Shown here: piece after piece, positions 24,914 to 34,027 of the stretch | Numbering within the stretch: position 1 is the stretch's first letter | Layout: each line of letters starts with the position of its first letter | Assembly (NCBI GenBank): GCA_016932785.1 | Contig: JAFGCJ010000004.1 | Location: 1 to 64,000 of the forward strand | DNA length: 64,000 nt | Origin: Candidatus Dojkabacteria bacterium | GTDB taxonomy: Bacteria > Patescibacteria > Dojkabacteria > SC72 > JAFGCJ01 | Direction: 5' to 3' | Program-made: the position numbers and the translations under genes | Notes under the pieces: model-generated | Told to the model about the DNA's origin: nothing | The model's input: the letters and a program-made list of their open reading frames with translations, nothing else | Database searches by the model: none

Positions 24914-27043
24914 ATGTCAAAGCTTGTAGTTGTTGAGTCGCCTGCGAAGGCCAAAACAATTGAGAGATATCTAGGTAAAGATTATAAGGTTGCAGCTACC
25001 ATGGGTCACATAATGGATCTCCCCAAAAGCAAGCTAGCGGTCGACGTCGACAATAGATATGAGGCGAAGTACACAGTTATTCACGGAAAGAAAAAAGTAA
25101 TAACAGCTTTGAGGAAATTACTTCCTCAAAACGATCAAAATGTTTACTTAGCTATGGACCCAGATCGGGAGGGAGAGGCAATTGCGGCACATGTGGCCCA
25201 GTCGCTTAAGCTTAAGAAGCCTAGTCGAGTAGTATTTCATGAGATTACAAAGGACGCTGTTCTTGAAGCTGTTGAAAATCCTGAGAATATAAATGAGGAT
25301 TTGGTTGAAGCCCAGAAAGCACGGCGTATACTTGATAGACTTGTTGGATACAAGCTCTCAGAACTTCTCTGGAAGAAGATTTGGTATGGTCTCTCAGCAG
25401 GAAGGGTTCAGTCTGTGGCAACGAGGCTGATTGTGGAAAGGGAACGCGAGCGTCTCGAGTTTAAACCCGACGAGTTCTGGAATATTACCTCATATCTGAA
25501 GAAAGATAACGATCAATCCTTTGCATCGAAACTTGAGAGAAAGAACGGTAAGAAATTGGTGCCTTCTTCGGAGAAGGAGACAAAAGTTATTCTTACAGAT
25601 CTGGATGGAGCAGATTGGATCGTAGATTCAGTTGATACCAAAAGCAAAACGCAGCATCCGTATCCGCCATTTACAACATCAACTCTTCAGCAGGCAGCAA
25701 ACAACTATCTTGGGTATAGTGCGAAAAGAACAATGCAGATTGCTCAGCAGTTGTACCAGGGAGTTAAGATCAAGGGGAAGGGACAGGTCGGACTTATTAC
25801 CTATATGAGAACAGATTCCTTCAATCTTGCCCAGCAGGCGGTCAATGCTATTCGCAGCAGGATCGAGAAAGACTATGGTAAGAAGTATCTGCCCGAGAAA
25901 CCTAAGTACTATAAAACTCGGAGTAAGTCGGCGCAGGAAGCGCATGAGGCTATAAGACCAACACATTTTGATATACATCCTGATGATGTAAAAGAGTCTC
26001 TCTCGTCCCCGCAGTATCGGCTCTATAAGATCATATGGGATCGTGCAATGGGGTGTCAGATGAGTTCAATGGAATACAATGTCTTGGAGGTTTGGATAGG
26101 TGCGGTTTGCGATAAGGAGCTTACCTATAACTTCTTTGTTAGGGGGCATGAGGTAAAGTTTGACGGATTTGCGAGAGCTACTGGGTCTAGACTGTTGAGG
26201 ACTGACGAGAATGTGCAGCAGATTTCGGGAATTCAAAAAGGTGACATTTTGGATTGTGAAAAAATTGAGACCGAACAGAAATTTACAAAGCCTCGGCCGC
26301 GCTATACTGAGGCTTCGCTTGTTAAGACTCTTGAGAAGTATGGGATAGGAAGACCTTCAACGTATGCAACAATTATTTCGACGGTGCAGTCCCGGGGCTA
26401 TGTTGGTAAGGAGGGTAGATATCTGTTTCCGACAGATCTTGGGTTTGTGGTTACGGATTTTCTAGTTGAGCATTTCAGTGACATAGTTGATTACGACTTT
26501 ACATCAGAGGTTGAGGAGGATCTCGATGAGATAGCTGAAGGCAAGATGGAACTGGTTCCCGTTATGGACAAAGTGTATAAACCACTTGAGAAGGACATTA
26601 AAATTAAAGAAAAAGAGATTGATAAAAAAGACATTGTTATTCTGGGTAAGTCCGAACACAAATGTCCAGAGTGCGGAGGGGAAATGGTTATCAGATTAGG
26701 TAGAAATGGTAAATTCCTGAGTTGTGCAAAGTTTCCAGAATGTAAGGGAATGCTGGGTGTTGATGGAAAGACATTGGAAGAGTCTTTCGATGAGGAGAAA
26801 TATTTGAAATCTGATCCGTGCAAGGAGTGTGGCAGTAGGATGGTTTTGAAAAGTGGAAAATTCGGGAAGTTTTGGGCATGTGAGAAATATCCTGATTGTA
26901 AAACGACAGCGCCCCTTCTTCTTAAAGAGAAATGTCCTGAGTGTGGATCAAATCTGGTTGAAAGAAAGGGAAGGTGGGGGAAACCTTTTATTGGCTGCAG
27001 CGGTTATCCTAAGTGTCGATATATTAAGAAAGAAAAAAAGTAA
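24914..27043 (+). CDS. topA: DNA topoisomerase I
   Basis: A 709-residue type IA topoisomerase: the Toprim start KLVVVESPAKAKTIERYLG, metal site AMDPDREGEAIAAH, catalytic tyrosine in GLITYMRTDS, EAHEAIRPT and GIGRPSTYATI. The C-terminus carries three zinc ribbons (CPECGG, CKECGS and CPECGS with partner cysteines). It relaxes negative supercoils. It is co-transcribed with dprA. Confidence 0.98.
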   Translation: MSKLVVVESPAKAKTIERYLGKDYKVAATMGHIMDLPKSKLAVDVDNRYEAKYTVIHGKKKVITALRKLLPQNDQNVYLAMDPDREGEAIAAHVAQSLKLKKPSRVVFHEITKDAVLEAVENPENINEDLVEAQKARRILDRLVGYKLSELLWKKIWYGLSAGRVQSVATRLIVERERERLEFKPDEFWNITSYLKKDNDQSFASKLERKNGKKLVPSSEKETKVILTDLDGADWIVDSVDTKSKTQHPYPPFTTSTLQQAANNYLGYSAKRTMQIAQQLYQGVKIKGKGQVGLITYMRTDSFNLAQQAVNAIRSRIEKDYGKKYLPEKPKYYKTRSKSAQEAHEAIRPTHFDIHPDDVKESLSSPQYRLYKIIWDRAMGCQMSSMEYNVLEVWIGAVCDKELTYNFFVRGHEVKFDGFARATGSRLLRTDENVQQISGIQKGDILDCEKIETEQKFTKPRPRYTEASLVKTLEKYGIGRPSTYATIISTVQSRGYVGKEGRYLFPTDLGFVVTDFLVEHFSDIVDYDFTSEVEEDLDEIAEGKMELVPVMDKVYKPLEKDIKIKEKEIDKKDIVILGKSEHKCPECGGEMVIRLGRNGKFLSCAKFPECKGMLGVDGKTLEESFDEEKYLKSDPCKECGSRMVLKSGKFGKFWACEKYPDCKTTAPLLLKEKCPECGSNLVERKGRWGKPFIGCSGYPKCRYIKKEKK

Positions 27044-27112
27044 CCTTCTTTCTATCCTCAAAAGTCTCATACATTATCTTCGTTTTTTAATCTTCTGTTA
27101 ACCTTCGCAAAT

Positions 27113-27118
27113 TATAAT
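27113..27118 (+). promoter_or_regulatory. -10 of radC, 7 bases before its ATG
   Basis: A perfect TATAAT, then TTGTGAA, then the radC ATG; no good -35. It predicts a leaderless mRNA. Confidence 0.55.
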
Positions 27119-27125
27119 TTGTGAA

Positions 27126-27734
27126 ATGGGTCTTCTTCCTAGGGAAAAATTACTTGAATCGGGGCTTGATAGTCTTTCAGACGAGGAACTGGTGGCATTG
27201 GTTATTGGATCAGGAATTGAGGGGAAAGGGTTTCTTCTTGTGGCACGCGAGGTTTTCAGGCTTCTATACCGGAGAATACCATCAGGTAATGTGTCGTGGC
27301 AGGAGTTGACCAAGGTTAAAGGGGTAGGTGATATAAAGGCTATAAAAGTGGTTTGTGCGGTTGAGCTTGGAAGAAGAATATTCGGTTCTGACATTGAAAG
27401 CAGGCTGATAATAAAGTCACGGGACGATGTTGTGCGGGAAGTCGCTTATTTAAGAAGGAGGAAGCAGGAACATGTTGTAGTTTTGCTGTTGAATGCTCGA
27501 AACGAATTAGTAGGCAAAAATACCATTGCAATAGGGTCTGTTAACAAGGCCCTAGTTCAACCGAGAGAAGTTTTTAGATATGCCATAGAGAAAGGGGCTG
27601 TTGGAGTAATTATTGTGCACAATCATCCATCTGGGGATACGGATCCAAGTCTGGCTGATAAAAAATTTACGACTAGAATAAAAAAAGCTGGAGAAATAAT
27701 AGGGATAGAGCTGGTAGATCATGTGATCGTTTGA
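27126..27734 (+). CDS. radC: RadC/YeeS-type JAMM-domain protein
   Basis: A 202-residue protein with an N-terminal helix-hairpin-helix UPF0758 part (GLLPREKLLESGLDSLSDEE, KVKGVGDIKAIK) and a JAMM metalloprotease-like domain with HNHPSGDTDPS. The biochemical role of RadC is not established; links to DNA repair or transformation have been proposed. The protein ends at DHVIV, about 10-15 residues earlier than usual. Confidence 0.9.
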   Translation: MGLLPREKLLESGLDSLSDEELVALVIGSGIEGKGFLLVAREVFRLLYRRIPSGNVSWQELTKVKGVGDIKAIKVVCAVELGRRIFGSDIESRLIIKSRDDVVREVAYLRRRKQEHVVVLLLNARNELVGKNTIAIGSVNKALVQPREVFRYAIEKGAVGVIIVHNHPSGDTDPSLADKKFTTRIKKAGEIIGIELVDHVIV

Positions 27735-27761
27735 GTTATGATAAGACTTGCACAGTTAGTC

Positions 27762-29054
27762 TTAAAGTTCTGAATATATTGGAAATCTGGATGTTAGCTT
27801 ATGGACTTTATCTTTTATATTGTTTATTTCAGCTATTGATGTGATAGCTTCTCTAACTTCTGCTCTTGTGGTTTTGGGTTCGAATTTTGTTGTATTAAGA
27901 GTTTCTTCTATTAGGGATGCAATTTCTGGCATTTCTTTTTCCCTCATTCCTCTTGTTGTCACGGCTGGAGTTCCTAACCGTATTCCGGTTGGTCTCCACG
28001 GAGTTCCAGTTTCGTATGGGATGGTATTTTTGTTTGTGATTATGTCCGTAGCCTCAAGAAGCTCAGCTGCAATAAGTCCATCCGGTTGCTTTGCTCTGAT
28101 GTCGACTAAAATTAAATGTTTTTCTGTCCCTCCGGATATTACGCGGAAACCGAGTTTTGATAGTTCTTCACTCAAGGTCTTTGCATTTAGGATTACCTGT
28201 TTTGAGTATTCACGGAATTCACTAGACGATGCTTCTTTCAGTGCTACTGCTATTCCTGCTATTGAATTAATCATGGGCCCTCCCTGTAGACCTGGGAAAA
28301 CAGCTCGATCGATTGCTTCTGCAAGCTCCGATCTGGTAAATATCAAAGTACCGATTGGTCCTCTAAGAGTTTTCCGTGTTGTCATCGTTACGAAGTCGGC
28401 GTGGGGAAAAGGGCTGTTCAGTAATCCGGAGGCAATAAGACCAGCTTCATGTGCTATATCCGCAAGATAGTATGCACCAATGGATTTTGCTATTTCTCCG
28501 AGTCTTGAATGGTCAATATCTCTAGGGTATGCCGTTCCTCCAGATATGATCAGCTTGGGCCTTACTTCTTGGGCCTGTTTCTCAATTTCGTCATAGTCAA
28601 ATGTTTCTGTTTCTTTATCTACTTTGTAGAAGTAGGAGTCATAGATCTTTCCTGAGAAGCTGACGTTTTTACCGTCTTCTAATTTCCATCCATGACTTAG
28701 GTGGCCCCCATGGGGGAGGTGCATGGCAAGAATTCTATCTCCGGGTTCAAGTACGGAGTTGTAAACAGCAAGGTTTCCTATACTTCCAAGGACTGCTTGG
28801 ACATTTACGTGCCATTTCTCTGGAGATAGTCCAAATAAACTGAGAGCTCTTTCTTGACAGAGGGTTTCTATTTCATCCATATTCTTGTTGCCTTGGTAGT
28901 ATCTCTTACCTGGGTAGTTTTCTGCGTATTTGTTCATCAGAATCGAGCCTACGGCTTTCATCACAGCAGGCCTAACATAGTTTTCTGAGGGAATGAGTTT
29001 GAGCTGTTGTTGTTGGTATTTGAGTTCTTTACTTATTAGGTTTTCTATATCCAT
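27762..29054 (-). CDS. glyA: Serine hydroxymethyltransferase
   Basis: A 430-residue PLP enzyme that interconverts serine and glycine with tetrahydrofolate, supplying one-carbon units. Marks are LIPSENYVRPAV, NKYAENYPGKRYYQGNKNMD, AYYLADIAHEAGLI and the PLP lysine in TTRKTLRGP. The residue before that lysine is normally His (TTHKTLRGP) but is Arg here. The minus-strand start is preceded by AGGAA and, further up, TATAAT, so this gene has a leader. It is convergent with radC. Confidence 0.95.
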   Translation of the reverse strand: MDIENLISKELKYQQQQLKLIPSENYVRPAVMKAVGSILMNKYAENYPGKRYYQGNKNMDEIETLCQERALSLFGLSPEKWHVNVQAVLGSIGNLAVYNSVLEPGDRILAMHLPHGGHLSHGWKLEDGKNVSFSGKIYDSYFYKVDKETETFDYDEIEKQAQEVRPKLIISGGTAYPRDIDHSRLGEIAKSIGAYYLADIAHEAGLIASGLLNSPFPHADFVTMTTRKTLRGPIGTLIFTRSELAEAIDRAVFPGLQGGPMINSIAGIAVALKEASSSEFREYSKQVILNAKTLSEELSKLGFRVISGGTEKHLILVDIRAKQPDGLIAAELLEATDIITNKNTIPYETGTPWRPTGIRLGTPAVTTRGMREKEMPEIASLIEETLNTTKFEPKTTRAEVREAITSIAEINNIKDKVHKLTSRFPIYSEL

Positions 29055-29291
29055 TTCCTGGATTGTTAATTAGGATGGAATTGATTATACAACAATTGTG
29101 TGGGTTTGATTGTTCCTTTTATCTCAAAATATAGTAGAGAGAGAAATGTAGTCTAGTAGAAACAGAGCTTTTGTGCTGATGGGGTCTAGGTTTGTCTGTA
29201 GGCATTTTTAGAGGTTAGTAGGGAAAAGCCTGTGTGAGTCCGTGACAGTATGTGATATTCTGCTCAATATGTTATTTCTTATTTTGATTTG

Positions 29292-29798
29292 ATGGATCCA
29301 AAGATTAAGATTGAGAAAGTAGCTAGTGATGTAATAACTCCTGAGCGGGCTTATCCTACAGATTCGGGGATAGATGTCTGGGCATATGGGTTTATGAAGC
29401 TTTTTAGAGGTGACAAAGAAATAGAAGAGATAGGTGGAAAAGTTTTAGCGGAGGCTGATTCGATAAAGCTCAACTCATTTGATAGAGTGCTTATAAGTAC
29501 AGGTGTTAAAGCAACAGTAGCTCCCGGCTATGAGATACAGGTTCGACCTAGGAGTGGTCTTGCACTTAAGCAGGGGCTTTCTGTTCTTAATACGCCTGGC
29601 ACTGTAGATGAACAGTATAGGGGAATAGTCGGCGTGATCTTGGTTAATCTTTCAGGTACACAACAGATAATATCGAAGGGTGACAAAGTTGCTCAGTTGG
29701 TTGTGTGCAAGGTGGTTCTCTCTGATGTAGAATTGATTGATAGTCTTGAGGATACCCAGCGTGGATCTGGTGGTTTTGGATCTACTGGTTCTAACTAG
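29292..29798 (+). CDS. dut: dUTP diphosphatase
   Basis: A 168-residue trimeric dUTPase with the five motifs in order: PTDSGIDVWA, RPRSGLALKQG, TVDEQYRGIVGVILVN, KGDKVAQLVV and RGSGGFGSTG. It hydrolyses dUTP to dUMP, keeping uracil out of DNA and feeding dTMP synthesis. The insert between motif 1 and motif 2 (residues 30-60) is longer than usual. A TTG at 29289 directly precedes the chosen ATG. It is followed by nrdD after 14 bases. Confidence 0.96.
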   Translation: MDPKIKIEKVASDVITPERAYPTDSGIDVWAYGFMKLFRGDKEIEEIGGKVLAEADSIKLNSFDRVLISTGVKATVAPGYEIQVRPRSGLALKQGLSVLNTPGTVDEQYRGIVGVILVNLSGTQQIISKGDKVAQLVVCKVVLSDVELIDSLEDTQRGSGGFGSTGSN

Positions 29799-29799
29799 T

Positions 29800-29805
29800 T
29801 ATAAT
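29800..29805 (+). promoter_or_regulatory. -10 of nrdD, 7 bases before its ATG
   Basis: TATAAT directly after the dut stop codon, then TTTCTTC and the nrdD ATG. A weak TTGGAT lies 18 bases upstream. It predicts leaderless nrdD mRNA separate from dut read-through. Confidence 0.5.
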
Positions 29806-29812
29806 TTTCTTC

Positions 29813-31678
29813 ATGGGGCGCACAAAAAAAACTGTACGTAAAAAATTGTCTCTGAGCCCAAAACAGTTGATAGAGGAGTATATAGAGGATGATGACTTTT
29901 CCAGGAGGGGAGCAGCTGCTATCGGGAAGAGGGGTAAAAAGGTTGCTACTGCTGCCGATCTGGGTTCCTATTCAAAAGAAGGAGCCAATGTCATGTACAG
30001 TTTCCCTGGGTTGCTCAATAGTGTCTTTGAGAAGGTTAGTAAACTGTATTTTCTGAATGAAGATCTACCAAAGGAGTCAGCCAGTGCCCATCTTGATGGT
30101 GACATTTACATTCATGATCTTGGTAAGGGTATGGTCGGGTACTGTGCTGGTTGGAGTTTGATGAAGCTTCTTGTGGAGGGTCTTAATGGTGTGCCAGACA
30201 GAATGTCTAGTACACCTCCAAAGCATCTTCATTCGGCTGTGGATCAGATGGGAAGGTTTATTCAGATTGTTTGCAATGAGTGGGCTGGAGCACAGGCGTT
30301 CAGCTCGGTTGATACGTATCTTGCGCCTTATGTTTATTATGATGGTTTACCCTATCGGGAGATTAAACAGAATATCCAGAGGCTTTTCTTTATGCTGAAT
30401 ACAACAATTCGTCATGGGGGCAAGGTGCCTTTTAGCAATATATCGCTTGACTGGGAGATACCCGAAGATCTTGCAGGCCAGAAGGTTGTGATTGGTGGCA
30501 AAGTTATGAAGGAAAAATATGGCGAGTTTCAGCGGGAGGCTGATCTTATAAATAGAGCTATACTTGAGGTATTTATGGAAGGCGATAGTTCAGAACAGCC
30601 ATTTTCATATCCGATTCCCACATACAATCTAACCAAGGATTTTGATTGGGATAGCTCAAATGCTGACTTGTTATTCGAATTGACTGCAAAATATGGGACA
30701 CCGTATTTTCAGAATTTCATTAACAGCGATCTAAATCCTAGAGATGTCCGAGCCATGTGCTGCAGGCTTCAGATGAACCTTAAGGATCTTGCCAATAAAA
30801 CTGGAGGGTTATTTGGGGCTGGGGAGTCAACAGGTTCTGTTTGTGTGGTTGATGTGAATCTTGGGAGGGTTGGGTACGAGGCAAAAGGGAAGTCTGAAAA
30901 AGAGTTGTTCAATATCCTGAAAAAGAAGATGGATCTTTGCCGGGACGTTCTGGAGCATAAGCGCAAGTATATAACTGAGAACCTTGAGCGGGGTCTTATG
31001 CCATATACCAAGAGATATTTGGGGAGTTTCCGGACGTTTTTCAATACAGTGGGACTTGTTGGTATGAATGAGATGTTGGTCAATTACATGGGGAAAACGC
31101 TGGCAGAAGTAGAGGCTCGTGACTTGGGTGTAAAGGTACTTAGATTTATGAAAAAAACAATTCAGAAGTATCAGGAGGACTCGGGGAATATTTATAACCT
31201 CGAGGCGAGTCCGGCTGAAAGTGCATCGTATCATTTGGCAAGGCTTGATAAAGAGAAATATCCAGATATTTTTACCCAAGGAAATGGTGATCCTTACTAT
31301 ACAAATTCGAGTCAGTTACCGGTAGATGCTACGGATGATCTTTTTGAAGCGCTGGATCTTCAGGAACCTTTACAGCGTGAGTATACAGGTGGAACAGTTT
31401 TCCATGTCTATCTCGGGGAGAGACTAAGAAATGCCGAAGAGTGCAGGAAGATGGTTAAGAAAATCGCCAGCAGTTATAAGGTTCCTTATTTCTCTATCAC
31501 TCCTACTTTTAGCGTTTGTCAGGAACATGGGTATATTAAAGGTGAGGTACAGGAGTGTCCTAAGTGTGGTGGACAGACATATATATATAGTCGTGTGGTC
31601 GGGTATTATAGACCGGTCGTTCGGTGGAATAAGGGTAAGTCCTCTGAATATAGGGACCGGAAGACATTTAAGGTTTAG
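29813..31678 (+). CDS. nrdD: Anaerobic (class III) ribonucleoside-triphosphate reductase
   Basis: A 621-residue glycyl-radical enzyme that makes dNTPs from NTPs. The glycyl radical site is in RVVGYYRPV near the C-terminus. The zinc site uses CQEHGY and CPKCG, and the active-site cysteines lie in RAMCCRLQMNL. The early segment SASAHLDGDIYIHDLGKGMV is typical. No N-terminal ATP-cone is present; the first 40 residues are basic and low-complexity. The activating radical-SAM enzyme NrdG is not in the window. The enzyme is oxygen-sensitive, so anaerobic growth is implied. Confidence 0.96.
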   Translation: MGRTKKTVRKKLSLSPKQLIEEYIEDDDFSRRGAAAIGKRGKKVATAADLGSYSKEGANVMYSFPGLLNSVFEKVSKLYFLNEDLPKESASAHLDGDIYIHDLGKGMVGYCAGWSLMKLLVEGLNGVPDRMSSTPPKHLHSAVDQMGRFIQIVCNEWAGAQAFSSVDTYLAPYVYYDGLPYREIKQNIQRLFFMLNTTIRHGGKVPFSNISLDWEIPEDLAGQKVVIGGKVMKEKYGEFQREADLINRAILEVFMEGDSSEQPFSYPIPTYNLTKDFDWDSSNADLLFELTAKYGTPYFQNFINSDLNPRDVRAMCCRLQMNLKDLANKTGGLFGAGESTGSVCVVDVNLGRVGYEAKGKSEKELFNILKKKMDLCRDVLEHKRKYITENLERGLMPYTKRYLGSFRTFFNTVGLVGMNEMLVNYMGKTLAEVEARDLGVKVLRFMKKTIQKYQEDSGNIYNLEASPAESASYHLARLDKEKYPDIFTQGNGDPYYTNSSQLPVDATDDLFEALDLQEPLQREYTGGTVFHVYLGERLRNAEECRKMVKKIASSYKVPYFSITPTFSVCQEHGYIKGEVQECPKCGGQTYIYSRVVGYYRPVVRWNKGKSSEYRDRKTFKV

Positions 31679-31705
31679 AATTCTTGTCACAGCCAGGCAC
31701 GAAGC

Positions 31706-31735
31706 TTGCTTTTTGTGGTCAATATTTGGTATTAT
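31706..31735 (+). promoter_or_regulatory. Promoter of rpsB-tsf
   Basis: TTGCTT (31706-31711), an 18-base spacer and TATTAT (31730-31735) preceded by TGG, an extended -10. Confidence 0.65.
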
Positions 31736-31836
31736 CCTCAACGAAATATTTAATCTTACACACTCTGACGACCTTCTTGACCTTAGGCTATCTAGCTTTG
31801 AGGTAAGACAGAGTGGGTGTTTTAAAGGAGGTACAA
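31736..31836 (+). promoter_or_regulatory. Structured 5' leader of rpsB with possible pseudoknot
   Basis: About 95 bases of leader end in a perfect AAAGGAGGT (31823-31831) five bases before the ATG. TCTTAC (31754-31759) can pair with GTAAGA (31803-31808), and the adjacent CACTCTG (31761-31767) with CAGAGTG (31809-31815). The order of the four segments makes these a pseudoknot or exclusive alternatives. ACCTTCTT at 31771 is also complementary to the Shine-Dalgarno sequence with one mismatch. S2 autoregulation is known in other bacteria, so a feedback role is plausible. Confidence 0.55.
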
Positions 31837-33126
31837 ATGGCTATAAGCAATAAATCTTCCAGTGCTCTAGCAAAGACTGCTGCTAGTTCTTCATCGAAAT
31901 CTGCAAAGCAGGATGATCCGGGTTTTAAGGTGAGTATTCCTAGTCTTCAGGATCTTCTTGAGGCCGGTGCACATTTTGGGCACAAGACCAGCAGATGGAA
32001 TCCAAAGATGAAGAAGTATATTTTTGATACGCGCTCAGGGATTCACATAATCGATCTTACCCAGACGATAAATCTTCTTGAAGATGCTGTGCGATTTCTC
32101 CATAAAGCTTCTAAACAGGGTAATATTCTACTCGTAGGAACTAAGGGTCAGGCTGCAACTCTGATCAAGAATTCAGGTGCTGATCATGGGGCTTTTTACA
32201 TAAGCAGACGTTGGCCTGGTGGGCTTCTTACTAATTATAAGAACATAAGGAGGAGTGTTAAACGATTGATTGAAATCGAGGAAAATCTGGCCTCGCATAA
32301 GGGCTATGAAACAAAGAAGGAGAGGATGGTTATGGAAAAAGATAGAGATCGACTTTCAAAACTATATGAGGGTGTGAGGTTCATGGACAAGGAGCCAGCA
32401 GCTATGGTTGTTATCGATACCAGGGTTGAGAAAAATGCTATTAAGGAAGCTAAAAAACGTGGAATCAAGGTGGCTGGACTTATAGACACAAATTGTGATC
32501 CTAATCTTGTAGATTATCCTATCCCTGCTAATGACGACGCTCTTAAATCCATTAGGTTGTTTGTTGAGACGTTGGTTCATGGGTTTTCGGGTTCAGATAC
32601 GAGCGCGAGGCTTATTGGATTAAGAAATGATCATGCTGCAAAGCTTGCTGATCTTGAAGCAAAAGCTGTTGCTGAGGAGGAGAGAATTAAGAGAGAAAAA
32701 GAGCTTGAGGTTCAGAGGTTGAAGGCAATGAAGGAAGGTAAGGTCGTTGAAACCGGACGAACAGATACAAAAGTATTTAGGATAGTTAAAAAAGAGGACC
32801 AGGAGAATGCTGAAGAAAAAGAAACTACTAAAGAGCTTTCTAATGCAGAGACGAAGGTTGAGACAAAGGTAAAGAAAGCTCAATCTAAGGTAGCAAAAAA
32901 GGAAGTCAAGCCAAGTAAAACCTCTAAGAAAAAAGTTACCCCGAAAACTAAAAAGACAAAGAAGACCGTCTCTAAGAAGACAACAAAGAAATCTACAAAA
33001 AAACCTTCTAGGGAAACGACCAAGAAGACTACTAAGAAAACAACGAAAAGGAAGTCTACAAAGAAGACACCAGTAAAGAAAACGAGGTCCAAGTCTTCGA
33101 AAAAGACCTCGAAATCCAAGAAGTAA
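31837..33126 (+). CDS. rpsB: Ribosomal protein S2 with long lysine-rich C-terminal tail
   Basis: A 429-residue protein, much longer than the usual 230-260. Residues 20-270 are S2 (LLEAGAHFGHKTSRWNPKMK, FISRRWPGGLLTN-type AFYISRRWPGGLLTNYKNIR, GLIDTNCDPNLVDYPIPAND). Residues from about 340 to the end are almost entirely Lys/Thr/Ser/Pro repeats (KKTTKKSTKKPSRETTKKTT), like histone H1 tails. The N-terminus has a 25-residue Ser/Ala/Lys extension. The ATG at 31837 follows a perfect ribosome binding site and is preferred over the GTG at 31813. Confidence 0.96.
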   Translation: MAISNKSSSALAKTAASSSSKSAKQDDPGFKVSIPSLQDLLEAGAHFGHKTSRWNPKMKKYIFDTRSGIHIIDLTQTINLLEDAVRFLHKASKQGNILLVGTKGQAATLIKNSGADHGAFYISRRWPGGLLTNYKNIRRSVKRLIEIEENLASHKGYETKKERMVMEKDRDRLSKLYEGVRFMDKEPAAMVVIDTRVEKNAIKEAKKRGIKVAGLIDTNCDPNLVDYPIPANDDALKSIRLFVETLVHGFSGSDTSARLIGLRNDHAAKLADLEAKAVAEEERIKREKELEVQRLKAMKEGKVVETGRTDTKVFRIVKKEDQENAEEKETTKELSNAETKVETKVKKAQSKVAKKEVKPSKTSKKKVTPKTKKTKKTVSKKTTKKSTKKPSRETTKKTTKKTTKRKSTKKTPVKKTRSKSSKKTSKSKK

Positions 33127-33146
33127 TTAATTAAGAATTAAGACAT

Positions 33147-33863
33147 ATGGGTGTAACAATTGACCAGATTAAAGACCTTAGAGATAAAACCTCTGCCGGA
33201 ATGGGTCTCTGTAAGGAGGCTCTTGAAAAATCCAAGGGCGATATGGACAAAGCTATCGAATACGTAAATAAGAGAAGCGATGTGATAAGTCGCCTTTATA
33301 ACCAGACAGGTGCAAAGATTGGTCACTGTAAATTGGCCTATGAAGAAGCGGGCCAGGACTTCGAAAAGGCTGTTGAAATAATTAAGGAAAGAGGCTGGGA
33401 AGAGGATGTTTCAGACAGCGCAGCAAAGGTGAAAAGGGAAGGCATTCTCGGGTTTTATGTTCATGGCGTTGACCAGAAGACGGCTGCTGTTGTGGAGCTC
33501 TTCTGTGACACTGATTTTGTTGCTAAGAATGAGAAATTCCAAAACTTGGCCAAGGAGTTAGCAATGCAGGTTGCTGCAATGAACCCTAAGTATGCAAGTA
33601 AGGAATCTGTTCCTGAAGAAGTTATTAAAGAAGAAAAAAAGGTTATTAGCAAGTCTGATGACATAGAGGGGAAGCCGGATGATGTTGTTGAGAAAATTGT
33701 TGATGGAAAAATGAACAAGTTCTATCAGGAAAACTGTTTACTAGAGCAGAACTATTTTAGGGATGATTCAGTCAAGGTTTCGAGCCTTGTTGATGATGCC
33801 CGGGTGAAGCTTGGTGAAAAAATCGAGGTGGGTCGTATTTACAGGATTGGCCTTGGAGAGTAG
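33147..33863 (+). CDS. tsf: Translation elongation factor Ts
   Basis: A 238-residue protein: the N-terminal UBA-like domain (IKDLRDKTSAGMGLCKEALE), the TDFVAKNEKF motif that inserts at the EF-Tu nucleotide site, and dimerisation regions. A second UBA-like segment (RLYNQTGAKIGHCKLAYEEA, residues 50-85) repeats the first, an unusual internal duplication. It recycles EF-Tu-GDP. It follows rpsB as in most bacteria. Confidence 0.95.
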   Translation: MGVTIDQIKDLRDKTSAGMGLCKEALEKSKGDMDKAIEYVNKRSDVISRLYNQTGAKIGHCKLAYEEAGQDFEKAVEIIKERGWEEDVSDSAAKVKREGILGFYVHGVDQKTAAVVELFCDTDFVAKNEKFQNLAKELAMQVAAMNPKYASKESVPEEVIKEEKKVISKSDDIEGKPDDVVEKIVDGKMNKFYQENCLLEQNYFRDDSVKVSSLVDDARVKLGEKIEVGRIYRIGLGE

Positions 33864-34027
33864 AATTCGGATGGGAATTTTTCCCAATAAAGCGTGTTGC
33901 CTTAAGGGCAATTAACCAGACGCTGTCAAGAGAAGTTACACTATTTTCTGGCTGCGTCATTCGGAAAAACTATGCGAGCAAAGTTTTTCGCTCACTTTCC
34001 TCGCAAATAAATTGTTCTTTTTAAAGA

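Noticed and set aside
27720..27760. UGA read as glycine (code 25), which would extend RadC after DHVIV
   Set aside because: The residues after the stop do not match the RadC ending, and rseP, pth and the second permease end sensibly at UGA; the standard code fits.
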